This document shows positions 41,313 through 55,100 of a stretch of 64,000 bases of DNA, piece after piece. A program made the position numbers and the translations under genes. Positions within the stretch are counted from its first letter, which is position 1; each line of letters begins with the position of its first letter. Source of the stretch: Oscarella lobularis. Lineage: Eukaryota; Porifera; Homoscleromorpha; Homosclerophorida; Oscarellidae. The notes beneath the pieces were generated by a model that made no database searches, was not told the origin of the DNA, and saw only the letters and a list, made by a program, of their open reading frames with translations. The stretch is taken from assembly GCF_947507565.1 (NCBI RefSeq), contig NC_089176.1, forward strand, positions 2,108,001 through 2,172,000. The letters run 5' to 3'.

Positions 41313-43159
41313 ATTTTCGCGCGAGGTTTCTGATCGTTCTGTCTGGGACTGTAAACGTAACGGACTGATCGCAGAATCTGCAAAACGAGACATTCATTAC
41401 GCGAATAAAGAGCTGCTCACGCGTTAGTTAGAACCTTGTCGTAGGCTTCTATTGAGGCAGTGCCAGAAAACGAAAATTTAGTGAAGGGAACTCTTGAAAT
41501 CGTTAATTGAACATTAGCCTTTTGAAGAAGGCTTCTGTTGACTGTGAGAAAATCCAAATCGCGGTCGTCCAATCTTTCGACGAGACTAATAGTAGCTCCA
41601 GCTAAGTTGAGACTGTCTACGTCGCTAAGAACGAAGTCCGCAGGAAAAATGGCTGTTCCGCTTTGATTTTTCGCATCATATGTTTGATTTCTCTGCAGAT
41701 ATTCTGTGTTCGGTGCGTAGTTTTCCCTGTCTTGACCGAATCGCAGAATAGGACGATCGTTCACTCCGACGATGTTTACCTTTAGAAACATTACTTAGAG
41801 TGGAGAGTTCGTAGATACAGTATCTGACCCATACTTCTATTTGTATAGCCTCGCTCGTTGATTCCTGGTCCTCTACTGTTATTGTTATCAGTCTACACGT
41901 AGGTTCCTCGTTTCACGACGCTTTTAGTCTTTGGACTGTACTCAAACTTACCGACTGTGAGAAGGAACTAGCGCTGGCGAAGACAGTTGATTAAAAAATT
42001 GCACGGATGACAGAGCTTGGTTATACATTTCTCGAGTTCCCCTTCCCTCTATGGTCTAGAACCGATTGCAATTAATATACCGTATTAGAATTAGACTGAT
42101 ACGGTGGACTATACCAAAGTTGAACCGATATACTTGGCCTTGAGGCTAGACGGGAAGAGTGTATTATTATACCAAAGAAAGCTGCTAAAATCTTTTGTTG
42201 AATCTAATGCCACGGTTGCCCTAAACGTTTGGGAATGTAAACGCACGTCGTATTGGTGACGTATATAGTCCTGACCTAGTTATGTAATCCACTTCGTCGT
42301 CATCATAGATTTGAACTTGGTCGGTCAAATAAACTTGTTCTTGACCTTCCGTAAATGTAATTCGACCTGTTTTCTGGCCGCCGTTAATTAAAATAAACGG
42401 TTTGTCGTTAACGGTATTGATAACGATTCTGTAGAAGAGTTTTAGCAAAGCACAAAGAGAAAGATAGATGCTTTTACTTTGTTAAGGCCATGGAAGTGTA
42501 GAGCCCGTCGCTGACAACGAACGTAACGATTCGATTCAATGGCGTTTGAGGCTCATTTGCCCTACGCAATAGTCTACTATGTTACAGAGTAAGGAACCGT
42601 TAAGACAAGATGTACCGGTTCGTGTAGGAGACGTTATTGAGCAGGCTTTCGTAAATTTCTATTGACGCGTTGCCTCTCAGCACGTAAGTACCGTTAAAAT
42701 TGAAATACTGATCAAGCAACGCTCAGTAAATCACACTGCATTTAATTAAAATGGAAAGCTTACCGATATAATAATTCCGGGATAGGACTTGGTAATGAGA
42801 AGGCGTTCTTCGTTACATTGAAGACAGGAAAGAACGATTTTTCCCCATTCAATAGGATAACTAAAATACTTTTGAGTCAAAAGTCTTTGCTAATGTTGAT
42901 AATGCTTACAAGGCATTATCCAAATCGGTGATGGATAGAGATCCGTTGGTTAAATTCACTAGTTCAGCAGTATTTTCCGTAAAATACGTCACTTGTTCTG
43001 TTCATTGCACTACACGTGACGAAGTACCCAACTGACGTTGCAAACTTACGAGAAATCGTTAGTAATGGCGAGTGGCTGTTTGTTCCAACAAAGGCGACAT
43101 GTATGTTTACATTTGGTGACCTTGCCCCGTTCGTGTCTATGACGACCATATCAACAATC
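41311..43159 (-). other. giant protein: C-terminal CSPG/cadherin-like repeats in small exons
   Basis: About a dozen exons of 55-370 bp. Repeating elements are visible in separate exons: VNDKPFI / [26 protein letters not shown] / [27 protein letters not shown] / [16 protein letters not shown] / [10 protein letters not shown]. These fit beta-sandwich repeats of the CSPG or bacterial-type cadherin-like kind. Confidence 0.65.
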
Positions 43160-46100
43160 CTAAAAGAAACGTTTAGCAAATTTTTTCCCCCATAATACTT
43201 CCAACCTCGAAGAATTGTTTGGTTGACCATAATTTCGATAAGCGACGAGATTGATGACGTCGTTTAAGCCAACAGGCAATTTTCTCGTTATCAGTAGCCC
43301 GTATCTAATGTTTCAATGAGCCCATTGACACATTTACAATAGAATCTCTTACGCCGTGCGTTGAGTTGCTACTTTTGAAAGAATGTCGTTTGCATCTTGT
43401 AGCGTTAATCTCTTGTGCACTCTAACCGCCGTTCCCCATGCAAGCAAAATCTGTTTGAACATAATATATATAATTGAACTCAAATTATTTATTCTAACGA
43501 ACCTCTTCATTTCTGCTAGGATAAGAAGTAGAATTGAGCATCGTAAAGACGACTTGCATCCAGTCCTGTAGAAGATAGAAGTGACCGAGCAAAAGGTAAT
43601 CAAAATATCGTCAATACCTCATTTCCCAGTCGACCAGTGTTGGTCAGTTCTGGGTCAGCTAGGAAAACATAGTCAGATTCTTTCGAGTACCAGATGAAGT
43701 GATCGAGCGTCGAGTTGTCTTTTCTATTCATGTCCACTTCGTAATGACGGCACCTTGTCATCTCGCCTAATTCATTCTCGCAGTCAAAGAACGCTTCTAA
43801 GACGCATTCAGCGCCGCATCCGTCCAAGTCCGCATTATTTCCGTCGTCGCAGGATTCGGCGAGCTCGCGGATTCCGTTCCCGCACCTAGAACACTGATTT
43901 CCTTGGCAATGTAATTCTGTTTCAGATAGAAAAGTCAAAGGGATACTTTTCAATGAAAGGGTCATTGGTACCTTTTTCACAATTTGCCCCCCAAAAGCCT
44001 GGACGACAAAGGTGCGTCACAGCCGTAGTTTTCTTTGGCGGATTTCCTTGATCAGTAGCCGTTATAGGAACAACGACTTCATTCGTCGCTTGCCACGACC
44101 ACGATTGCTTCAAAGTCACAACGCCGGATATCTCGTCAACAGAAAAGTAAGCGTTCGCTTCGCCTTGCTCCTCAATAGAGTATCTGATTTCTCCGTTTGA
44201 TCCAATATCTAAGTCTGTAGCTCTAACCCTTCCGACTATCGTTCCTTTCTCTGCTCCATCTGCTAGAATTCCTTCGCTGTACCAAGTTTGATTCACAAAC
44301 TGCGGCGCGTTGTCGTTTTGATCAAGTATTCCGATTAGAACGCGTACGCTAGTAGATCGGCTCGTGAAGCGGCTCCTCGGTTGATGGCGTTCCTTTATGG
44401 AGACGGTAAGGGCTACGGACGAACGCTCTTCTCTGTCAATACTGCCTGACACCATGAGACTGCCTGTGTACTCGTCCACTTCAAACCAGCCCGCGTAGTT
44501 TCCCGAGAAAATTGCGTGATGAAACGCGGGAATAGTGAACTTATCCCAGTCATCTTTCTCGGAAGTGATGCGAGCTAGGCGATATTTCAAGGGAGCGTTT
44601 TCAACTACGCTCAATCGAATCGGATCTTCGTATCTGCAGTGAAGTCCCCACGTGCCTGGCGGGCATAAACACGTGTACGAACCAAGCAAATCAACGCACG
44701 TCGATCCGTCGGCGCAGCGATGATTTTCGCATTCGTTCGCCTCTCGATCGCATACTTTTCCGCCTCTTCCGAACGAACACCAGCATTGAAACGTCGCGTT
44801 CTTTTCTTTGCATAATGCCGACTCGTCTACGTAGCAAGGGTTGTTGGGACGCCTGAATGGAATGCAATCGCATGCGTCGCCGCGTCCGTCCGAGTCGAAA
44901 TCGCTTTGGTCCGGATTACGGTCGAGCAAGCAATTGTCACTCGCGTCAGGAATTCCGTCGCCGTCTTGGTCGCCTTATTATAAAATGAACGAAAAAAAGT
45001 AAGAAAATTGTTATCTTTCGAAAGGCAAGCTTACTTATGCAATGGCTGTAGTTCACCGATCCTTCATCTATTGTAGTTGTTTTCGAAGGGCAACTGTCAC
45101 ATGAAAGCATTCCTGATCTACTCTGATATGTTCCTTTAGGACAAGGAGTGCACTCTTCTAATCCTCCTTCCAAAGAGTAATGACCCGGTTGACAAGGCTC
45201 TGCAAAAAGAAAAGTCATTCTCAGATAAGAACAGTCAGAAATTTCTTACTTCTACAATCGCTCGCTGATAGAGATCCATTCCTAGAAGAAAATTGACCCG
45301 AAGGGCAAGGAACACACGCTTTCATGCCGAAAGAAGATTGGTAAGTATTTTCTTCGCATTGAGTGCAAGGAAGGTAGCCCGTAAAAGAGTACGTTCCCGG
45401 CGGACATGTGAAGGCGTAGTCCACTTTGACGTCAACGCGCATAGTATCCGAAAGCCGTCGGTAGCCAGAGTCTTCTGCTAAAATATCGATATAACAGGAG
45501 AGAGAGGACTGACTCAGCCGAAGATACAAGGGGTTAGAGAAGAAAACCCTTCCGTTCTTTGAGTCAATTTTCAGGTAATCACATGTTCCTCCTGTTATGC
45601 TGTAGTGCACTAGACCATTTTGTCCGGGATCCGGATCGTGTGCAATTGCTTCATAGACTACGTAGAATGATTTAGGAACGTCCACTTCGTTGATCACAAT
45701 AGACACTTGTTTAGTGAAAAATGCTGGAGAATGATCGTTCTTAGGAATGACTCTGATTTCATAGGAAGTCAAATTTCCAAGCACCGACTTATTTCGCGCT
45801 TCAACCAAAACGATTTCGTATACTCTTTCCAATTGGGAAACAGGATCTTCCTGTATCTGAATTTCGATGTTGGACAGAGCTTGATTCTCACTAAAATGAA
45901 CAACAAAGCTGGGAGGCAATTTGATATTTGCCACAGAAGTCGAATATGATCCATCTGCAAGTCTTCTCCTAACGAACCAAGTTGCACTAACGCTACTGTA
46001 GAGTCCTTTGGAACGTCGGACGGGTATAACTATTGTATCCTTATCCTCCTCGAAGACAACAGTTCCGTTCTTAGCAAACTCAATAGCACCGTACGGGCTG

Positions 46101-49100
46101 TCATTCTCTTCAATCGTTATCTCCAGTATTGCATTTGATCCACGAATGACGTGTGGCCAAGAAGAACTAATAACTATTCTGTAGGTAGCATTTAGCTCAG
46201 GAACGGCGTCATCAACAATTGTGAATCCGATAAGACTAGGTTCCTTTCCGAATATTTGCCATGCGTCTTGAGTCAGCCGTATTTGATCGCTAATTTCGTT
46301 GCCATCTTTGTCCTCAATTCTCGTTTTAAAAGTCACTGGCAAACTTTCGTATTTGGGGTTTGAGCAATAGCGGCCGACCGAGTAGAAGTAAGTTTCTGCT
46401 CTCTCCTTCACATGTATTTCCTTGCGACCCTCCAGAAATTGAACAGCACCAAATGAATATTGGCTGGGAGAGAACAGCATAATAGTGGTCGCTTCCTGTT
46501 TAATTTCAATGCTCGTGTAATGACTACTGTCAGCAAAAATTCTTAGCAATCCACTGGCAAAAGGCACGCCTTTCAGCGTCTTAGTATTTAGGTTAATAAT
46601 TCGAAAGGTTTCGTTGGGACTGAAGTAAACAACGCCGCTTTGAGTAGCGGACGACAGAAACCCTTGAAGGGGTTTCATCTCCCAATTCAAAGGCATTCCA
46701 CTGGCTCGCCCTCGTGTCCGATAAACAGGTATGGACAAGACGTCTTGACCAATGTCGTCGCAAGTGTAACCATCATTTCTCATCGCAAAAGCGTGATTGT
46801 CGCTAAAATTGTAGTAGAGAACAACTTGAACGCCAGAGTGGATCAGATCTTTTATCTCCGCTGATACCGTCATTTCTCCGTCAGCATTTTCGAGAGTTTG
46901 TTGCACGAACACCCATTCCGAATTTTTCCAGAAAAAGACCCAACCCATAACAGAACTTTCGTCTTTCGGCTGAAGGTCTTCGGAATTAAAACTCACACGA
47001 AAGACCGGCGAACTGCCGCCCTCGTTCCATGGTGATGACCCAAACATGTATGCTGAAAAATGGGCGTAGATTAACTAAAGGTAACAAAATTAGGTTGATA
47101 CTATGATTTACGTGAGAACTCTTACTCCTTCTTCCGGTGGTTTTTGTCTGTAAGGATCAATAACACCTTCAGGAACAGTCGAACCGTCGAAAATTAATTC
47201 ATACACTTCAACAATTGTCTGATCGGGAAATGCCTTAGCTGGAATCTCGAGAATTCCTGTCGTTCGATCCAGGCCGTTCTCTTTTTCTTCTGTGCTATTT
47301 GAAGGCGGAAACGGAGGAATACTGACATCCATCTCAAAGTCGTTTGTATACAATGACACTGGAAGACCGCCTTCTATAACGGCTCTGTTCTTGTCACTGA
47401 TTTCAATCCCGTCGCTTCTCATTTTGGCCGAAAGTTGAGCTCCGTTAGTTACTACAAGTTCCACGTAATAACGCTCTTTCAGTTCTAGAGTGATATTGTT
47501 GAACATCCACTCAGTTTGATTTCCGGCAGCGGCGTAGAAATTCCCGGGAACAATAACAGCGTTGTACTCATAAATATCACTTTCTACGTCCTCCGCTGCC
47601 CAATTTGCTTTCAGGTAAGTTGTTGCCATTTGAAAGTCCAAGTCGACAGATCCGGCATCACCTTCTTGGACGAATTTTATTTTAGGAGGAGATAAATCGA
47701 TTAGAAGGCCAAGAGATGAATTAGACGAGTTCAGAAGAGCCCAATTCACGGCAATAACGGTCGAGAAATAGGTCTCTCTGTCAGCAAACTTTCCAATGCA
47801 CTTTCGGCATACAACTTGGGTAGTATTGGCGCTGACTTCTTCAAACGGAGACGTGTCACAATTTCCCGGAGACGTTCCAACGCACCATAGATACTTCAGT
47901 ATGTCTGTCTCCGGATCGTAAAAGCTGCTCCAACTCACAACCAAGACGTACTCCTGTGAGCCCGCATATAAAATGTCCGATTGATTCCTTCCGTTGTGTA
48001 CCATACCAACCACGGGCGGAGTGAAATCAACAGTGATTCTTTCTGACGAAACTGTAGCCGTCTTTTCTCCTTCGGTCTCAGCGTCCACTTCGATGACGTA
48101 ATTCACGCCGCCTTTTAGATTGAGACTGGGCGAAATCAAGTCAATAGTAGTTTGATCCTTTTCAAGGCATTGACTGTTGTTGCAGTGCGTGCAGTCATCG
48201 TGAGCTCCACCCGAACTTGCTTTGCCCACACAAGGATAACACTCGAAAATAAAAGAGTCGAGAGTTTTTCGACTTCTTTCCTTGTTGATATTGCAGAAAG
48301 CGGCTAGGTGCACTCTGAGCATCAGATTGTCGTCTGTGCCAAAAGCAACCATTTCGTCCTTGATGCTGATTGTATGAGGTAGGTACTTTGAAGAAAGTTC
48401 AACTCCGCCTATCTGCTGGCAAAGACCGTCACTTTCAAATCTCGGCTGAAATAGCGTGACGTACAAGCGATCTTTTCCAATAGTGACAACCTGGGTGTAG
48501 TTGAAAGGTAGGGTCTGATCTAATTCCATGAAGTTAGCTAGCGACTTTTCGCGTTGAAAAGCTTCACAGAGAGGCTTGAATTCGAAGGAGTAAAACGATA
48601 CTTTTCTTTCAGCAGAAACGGCAATTACGTTTGTCTTGGGAAGTAACTTGGCCGATAGGAGACCTGGAACGTGATTATCATCTCCTATTCTGGTACACGG
48701 CTCACTCCTGCTGCACGAAAACAAAAGTAATATATCGCGGTCTCTAACGAGGATATTTCCAATGTCGTCAGATGATACGTCAGAGCCGCACGTGTTTGGT
48801 GCGCTGAAAACATTTTGTTGGAGCTTCCATATCAACTCCGAACCTTTACCAGACGAGCTAATTAGGCCGTATAGTACAAAATCGTGTCCATTGCAGTGAA
48901 CGTTGACGACGATGGTGGTCCAGTCGTTGAACAAGGAAACTGCGCTGCAAAATCTTCCTGACGGCTCTTTGTCTACTGAATGGCAAACGCTCGGCAACGA
49001 AACGTAACCATGTAGTGTAATGCCATCTGGACTGACACCAAAAACAAGAACTCGGTCGTCATAAACCACCAAAGTAACTTCGTCACCATCACCAAAAATC

Positions 49101-52100
49101 TGAGGCGTTTCGTTCGACGTAGTGTTCGGCAAAAACATTTGCCTTGTCGAAGGATCCGTTATTTTCATGAAAGTTACAGAAACTGCATCAGCAAGTGCTA
49201 GTCGCCTGAATGAAATCAATTTAGACGCTGATCTAATGCCTAAACTGAGAAGCCCGTAAGACAAATGCGACGAAGCGTAGGAAATCGGCAAAGCTCCAAT
49301 GTCTCGGCAGCAAGGAGATAGAGGAGAGACATAGGTGCCAATATCTGTGGCTTTCATTATCTTAACCGTGTCAGTGCCGTTGGCTCCCGTCTCGTTTATG
49401 GTCGTATTCGTCTCTCGCAAAACGGAGAAGGTAAAATGAGTTGAAGGCGTCAGAATGTTAGACGAATTACTGGAAGAATAATTTGAAGAGTAATTCAGAG
49501 GACAAAGGATGTGCGCTGGCTTCCTCAGCTCGATTGTTCCAGAAAGGTGATGCCTATCGCGCGACGCTCTGTCCGAACCAACGTCAAAACAAAGTTCATT
49601 TGGAACGTAACGGATTCCGTCCGAAGTTACGGTAACCGATAATCCTGCACCGTTGTGCGCCGTGACGGCGACCGTGTAGCGATAGCCTGGCTTCATTCCC
49701 CCATTTACAGCAGTTGTGAAATTGCTGTGTTCAGTCAAATTGACCGTCGTAGCGACGGAAGTGCCGAGTGACCAGGAATTCGTTGCCTCAACAAACGAAT
49801 GTTCGAAAACGGTGTAATTATAACCGGCTATACCGCTTTCCAGATCCACGAAATCTGTCCAGTAGGCGGAAATGAGGCTCTGAGTGGAAAGGTAGTCTTT
49901 GTCATTTTCCATATCGGGTAGCCCGTCGAAAACAAATCCCCCGAGAGGTCTTGTATTATCAACCATAACGCCGTCAGAGCTCACCTCAGTCGTAAGACCA
50001 GCTCTATTGATTGCCTTGATGTGAGACACAACTCGCGTTCCTGGTTGGAGCACGTGGCCAGAAGCAATTGCGTGCATCGATTGGCCAACATTCCTTTCGT
50101 TTATGTAATCCAACTCGGACGTCGTTCGATTTATAATCACTTTCCACGTGTAGTAGTCAACGTTACTTTCCTCGTCAATAAACTCCGTCCAACTGACGGA
50201 GAAGACAGTCGGACTCTTTTGATAATCGATGTCAACAAAGTCGATTCCGTCGTAAACTTCTCCAGCGATCGGCGGGGTGATATCGATCAGTACGCCGTTC
50301 GATCGCGAAGAAACGCTCGTGAAGTTAACGCGATTGACGGCGTATACAGTCACCGAATATTTGATTCCGTGCAGTAGAAGGAGTCCATAAAAGTCAACGT
50401 TCAAATTCAGTTGGGTGCTTTGGCACGCCAACGTCTCGCTCGTGTTATCGTATCCGTAGCAAGCTCTGTACTCCGTAATTCCGCTTTGCGCATCGAAAAA
50501 TCCAAGCCATCGCGCCGATAGGTGAGTGACATTTGACTGGAATTCTAGGTCGTCTTCGGCGCCGGTACCGTCGAACACACGGCCAGTCTCTGGTATCGTC
50601 CTATCAATGATGATGTGAGCGTGCGTCGCCACTTCCGAATACAGACCAACCAAATTGAACGCAAGCACTTGAGCCTTGTAAGGAATACCGTCTGCGAGAC
50701 CAGCTCCTTCCAACGAGATGTTAGTCAAAAGCCCGACGTCGAAGAAGTCGTTTGTCGACCTTCCCTCGCTTCCTGTCGCCACAATAGCAACGTGGTAACG
50801 AGAAATGCTCGTTTCGTTCTCATAAAATCCTATCCAAGACAACAATAGGTCAGTAGTGTCTGACAGATAATCAGGTGCCGGGTGACCGGACAGAATGAAA
50901 CGAGCAGAGCCAACTGTTGGCGGAGTAGTATCGACTAAATATCCGTTTGAATACGTCGTCGTCGTCATTCCCGCAATGTTCTCGCAGGCGACGCTAATAT
51001 AGACCTGCCACCCAGAAGGAATAGAGTGACCAGTGGACGACGCTTTCGTAGCGAGTTCTACGCCGGTGCGAGAAACGATGTCGGACGTGTATTTATGACT
51101 TCCGGCCCACCACGAGCAATTCGTTATCGAACTGATATCGTCTTGGAACTGATCCCAACTGGCTGAAACAGTCGAACTGCTATTAGAGTAATCCACGTCC
51201 GGTCTTCTTGCTCCGTCAAAAACTTGACCACCAAGAGGAGGCGTGCTGTCGATGACGACGCCGCTGGAACACGCCGACTGGCCCAAACCGGCTTTGTTTA
51301 TAGCATAAACTGTCGCAAAATAGTTGCGACCGTGCTCCAGATTGAGCGCCAGAACTGTCGCGCTTTCTTTGGTGGTGGGAACTTCGTGGCACGCTCGAAC
51401 GTCGTGGCTGAAAGGGCTGCTTCCAATGCACCAAACGTAATGATCGATAGGCGATTCTGTATCGTAGAAATCGGACCACTGAAAAGACATGCGTGAGGTC
51501 GATGACTGATACTCGACGTCGCGCGCACCGCTCCCGTCAATGACGACTCCGCCTGTTGGCGGTGAATCGTCGAATACAGTACAATTTGACTGGGCCAACG
51601 ACGTAAGACCAGCTCTGTTTTGAACGTGCACTTCCGCATAGTAGCACAAGCCCATCGAAAGAGCTAGACTTGTCGAAACCGACGTTACGTTCCTGACTTT
51701 CACGTTCGTAGCTGCGCAAGAGTAGGTCGTCGTGTTAGAACACAGTGACCAGGAGGTTGACCCGATGCCGGATTCGTCGTCGTCCACGCTCCAAAAGAAC
51801 GCTATCTCGCCCGTCCACGCTTCGTAGGCCGCGTACGTGCTACCGCGAGTTCCAAGTCGAACAAAGAGAATCATAGGCGCAGTATTATCGACAGTAAAAC
51901 CGCTGGACGAAACGAGAGTCGTCCGCCCAAGTTTATTGACGGCTTCCACCAAATTGTAAAAGACTTTTCCGTGCGTAAGGCTGATTCCCGATACAGAAGC
52001 GCTCGTTTTCAGCCCTACATTTTTGAGTGGTAGTATATCTGCGGCGTAGGGAGTCGTACCAATGCCCCAGCGGTACTCGACTACGCCACCGTAAAAGCCG

Positions 52101-55100
52101 AACCAGTTTCCGGACACAGCTGTCGTAGACGCTTGATACGCTTGCTCATTATCTTCGGAGCCGTCGACGACGGTGCCGCGCAACGTTGACGACTGTACGG
52201 TTCTCAAAGCGCCGGACGAAAGCGTAGACGAGAGCCCAACGCTGTTTTTGGCTGTTAGCGTAGCATAATAGGTCGTGTTTCGATTCAGGCGAAGCTTTAG
52301 GGAGATTCCAGAAGATGTTGTCGGTGTGACGGAAACTTCTTCGTCGCATACTAGAGGTCCTGGTCCTATACAAATGCGAAGAGAGCGCACGAAACTCTCT
52401 CGGTCCAAAACGGGTTGCCACCGAAGAGAAACGACTGTCCTTTGACTAGATTCTTCTTCAACCGCCACAAAAGTAAGTTCTCCTTTCATCTCAGGAGGTG
52501 TGGAGTCAAAAACGATGCAGTCTGATTCACTTTGATTTGATAAGCCTGCTCTATTGTACGCAACAACACGAGCAACGTAGCACTGTCCTTCAGAGAGACT
52601 ACTTATTCCGTCCTTTGAGACTTCCGTCAGGTTATGGACGTTCTCCAACGAGACAGCGCACTCTTCAGTATCTTCTAAGCACAAGGACCATTCGTAGTAA
52701 TCGATTCCGCTTTCGTCGTCATGGAATCCTTTCCATTGAACGATCAAAGGGTCTAGAGAGCTGAGAAATTTTCCTTCACCGACTTCGACCTTTCCAGCAA
52801 GCGGAGCAGAACGGTCGACAACGATTTTATTCGATGACTCTTGGCCACGTAATCCTACGCTGTTTACCGCTGCAATTGTAACAAAACTTTCCTCTCCAGG
52901 CGTAAATAATTGAGAATCTACGTCATAGTACTGTTCAAGCCCCACATACGTTTCAGGCAATATATCAGATCCTGATATATTGGTTCCGGCGGATATGTAA
53001 TATTCAACGATCTTCGTTTCGTTGTCAATGAATGTATCCCAGGTGATGTGAATGCTTCCTGTTCCCGTGTAGTAGCTTATGTCTTTCGCTACAAATCGGC
53101 CTTGCGGAGGAGTCACGTCACGCTTAAGGGGAGGGGCTTGTCCAGTAACGCTATTTCCAGCTTTGTCGTACGCCGTCACGGAGACATAGTAGACGGTTCC
53201 TTGAACGAACTCAACGGTATTTCGACTTATAGCAGTAGTTGCTGGGCCAACTGAAGTCGCGTTTAGAACGTTTTCGGTTCCGGGAGCCGTTCCAATCGAC
53301 CATTCGTAGTGGCTTAGCCCGCCTGTATCCCAAAAGTCTTTCCACTGAGCTTTCATATGCTTTCCATTTTTGGTCCAAACAGCCGCAACTGTTCCTCTGT
53401 TTGGTTTTATAAAGTCAAAGAGTACGCTGTGAGAAACTTGCGTCGTAGAATATCCAGCCTTGTTGAATGCTGTCATTGTCAAATAAGCAGCTTGTACATA
53501 TTGAGTAAATTTTATATTTTCCATCTTCACTTTGTATTGCCGCCTTGATGAATCCAGCTCTATTTTAGGCAGCAAATCTTCTGTATGCGCTGCTGTTCCG
53601 ATTGAAAGCTGATATTTTGCAATCAAACTTTCGCTGTCAGAGCAATTCCACGAAACCCAAACGCTGCCTTGGAGTGAAATATACCTCAGATTTCTTGTTA
53701 GTCCAAATTGCAGATGATGAAATAGAGGTGGCGTAGTATCAACTGTGAAACCATCAGAAAATGACGCAACTGTCAATTCGCTGCGAGCGTCGTGAGCAAT
53801 CACAGTAACAAAGTAAGTGTTGCCATGTAACAGCAGTCCGTGTAGTATCACATGAGCGCTGGTGGCTTGTTTAACGTCAACTGGGTTCTGAACGGAAAAA
53901 TCGTTTGGAGCCAAACCAACGCCCCAAGTGTAGCTTGCAATGCCATCGGGACTGCGAAATTTTTCCCACCGAGCCCAAACTCCGTCTGTATGAGGCTGAT
54001 AGTTTTCGTCCGCATAGCCAGCTCCGTCAAAGACGGCACCAGGAGAAATTGCGCGAAAGTTTACTGTAAAATACTCCGATTGCTTGTAAGACGTCAAGCG
54101 AACGCCATTTTCAGCTTGAATTACCACGCTGTAGTCACTTCCGTCACGTAAAGTGAATCCGGCTACTTGAGCAGAATTTTGACTAAGAGCTTCATCGGGT
54201 AAACGCTGCAGCGGTTTGCCGCCCTTTCCCTGCAGGCCCCAAAATAGTCTAACAACGTTTGACTCGACGTCATAAATTTGTTCCCAAGAAATTAGTATTG
54301 TGGCGTCTTTGATTTCAGTTTCTTGTATGTCTCGTTCGGGATAAAGTACTGTCACTTTCAAGTCACCGACGAATACGGGCGCTGTCCTATCACTGACAGA
54401 AACTTCGGTTTCATAAGCTCTAGCCTGAGCCTCGTTGACAACATACAAAGTAAAGTAGTAGACAGTGGCTTCCGAATCAGCAATTTTTAGAGATACGTCA
54501 GACGCATGTCCAGCTGAAGTCAAGGGCACTATGTCCTCTTTTCCTTCCTCGGTTCCTACAGAATACAGAGACTCGGCAACGCGTGTTTCTGAATCCTCTG
54601 CTAACCATCGTAGATAAAAGACTGATTCCGAGGGTTTGTACAATACTAAATAATAAACAATTTGAGGAGGAGTCGAGTCCACAATGACGCCATTGCTGAA
54701 GAGCTTCGCCACCAGGCCGGCTCCATTTTGCAACAAAAGCTGAGTAAAAAGGTGATCTCCTTGTGTAACGTTGTATTCATATGCGTGTGCTACGGTGATA
54801 TCAGTGGGAACAATCATATTCCACGTCTCTTTCTTTCTTTCGTTGACTACAGTCCAACGGATTTGCGAGATTCCTGATACATCATCTTCACAAATCCAAT
54901 TTGCAGAATAAGGCTCATCTACAGATTGAAACATGACGTCACTCCCTACTTTTGGTCCGTCGTAAACAAAAGTACACATGGGCACGGTCGAGTCGACCGT
55001 TATTCCACTCGTAGAGCCTTTCGCGGACAGTCCGACGTTATTGTAGCCGGTAACAGTTATGACGTAGAAGCCTCCTTGTGTCAACACAACAGGCATAGTT

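Noticed and set aside
47048-47107. Gene boundary between the long frame and the Calx-beta frame
   Set aside because: GGA/GTAAGA at 47126 and TTTAG/TTA at 47074 form a 51-bp phase-0 intron, and the resulting reading joins smoothly, so it is one gene.
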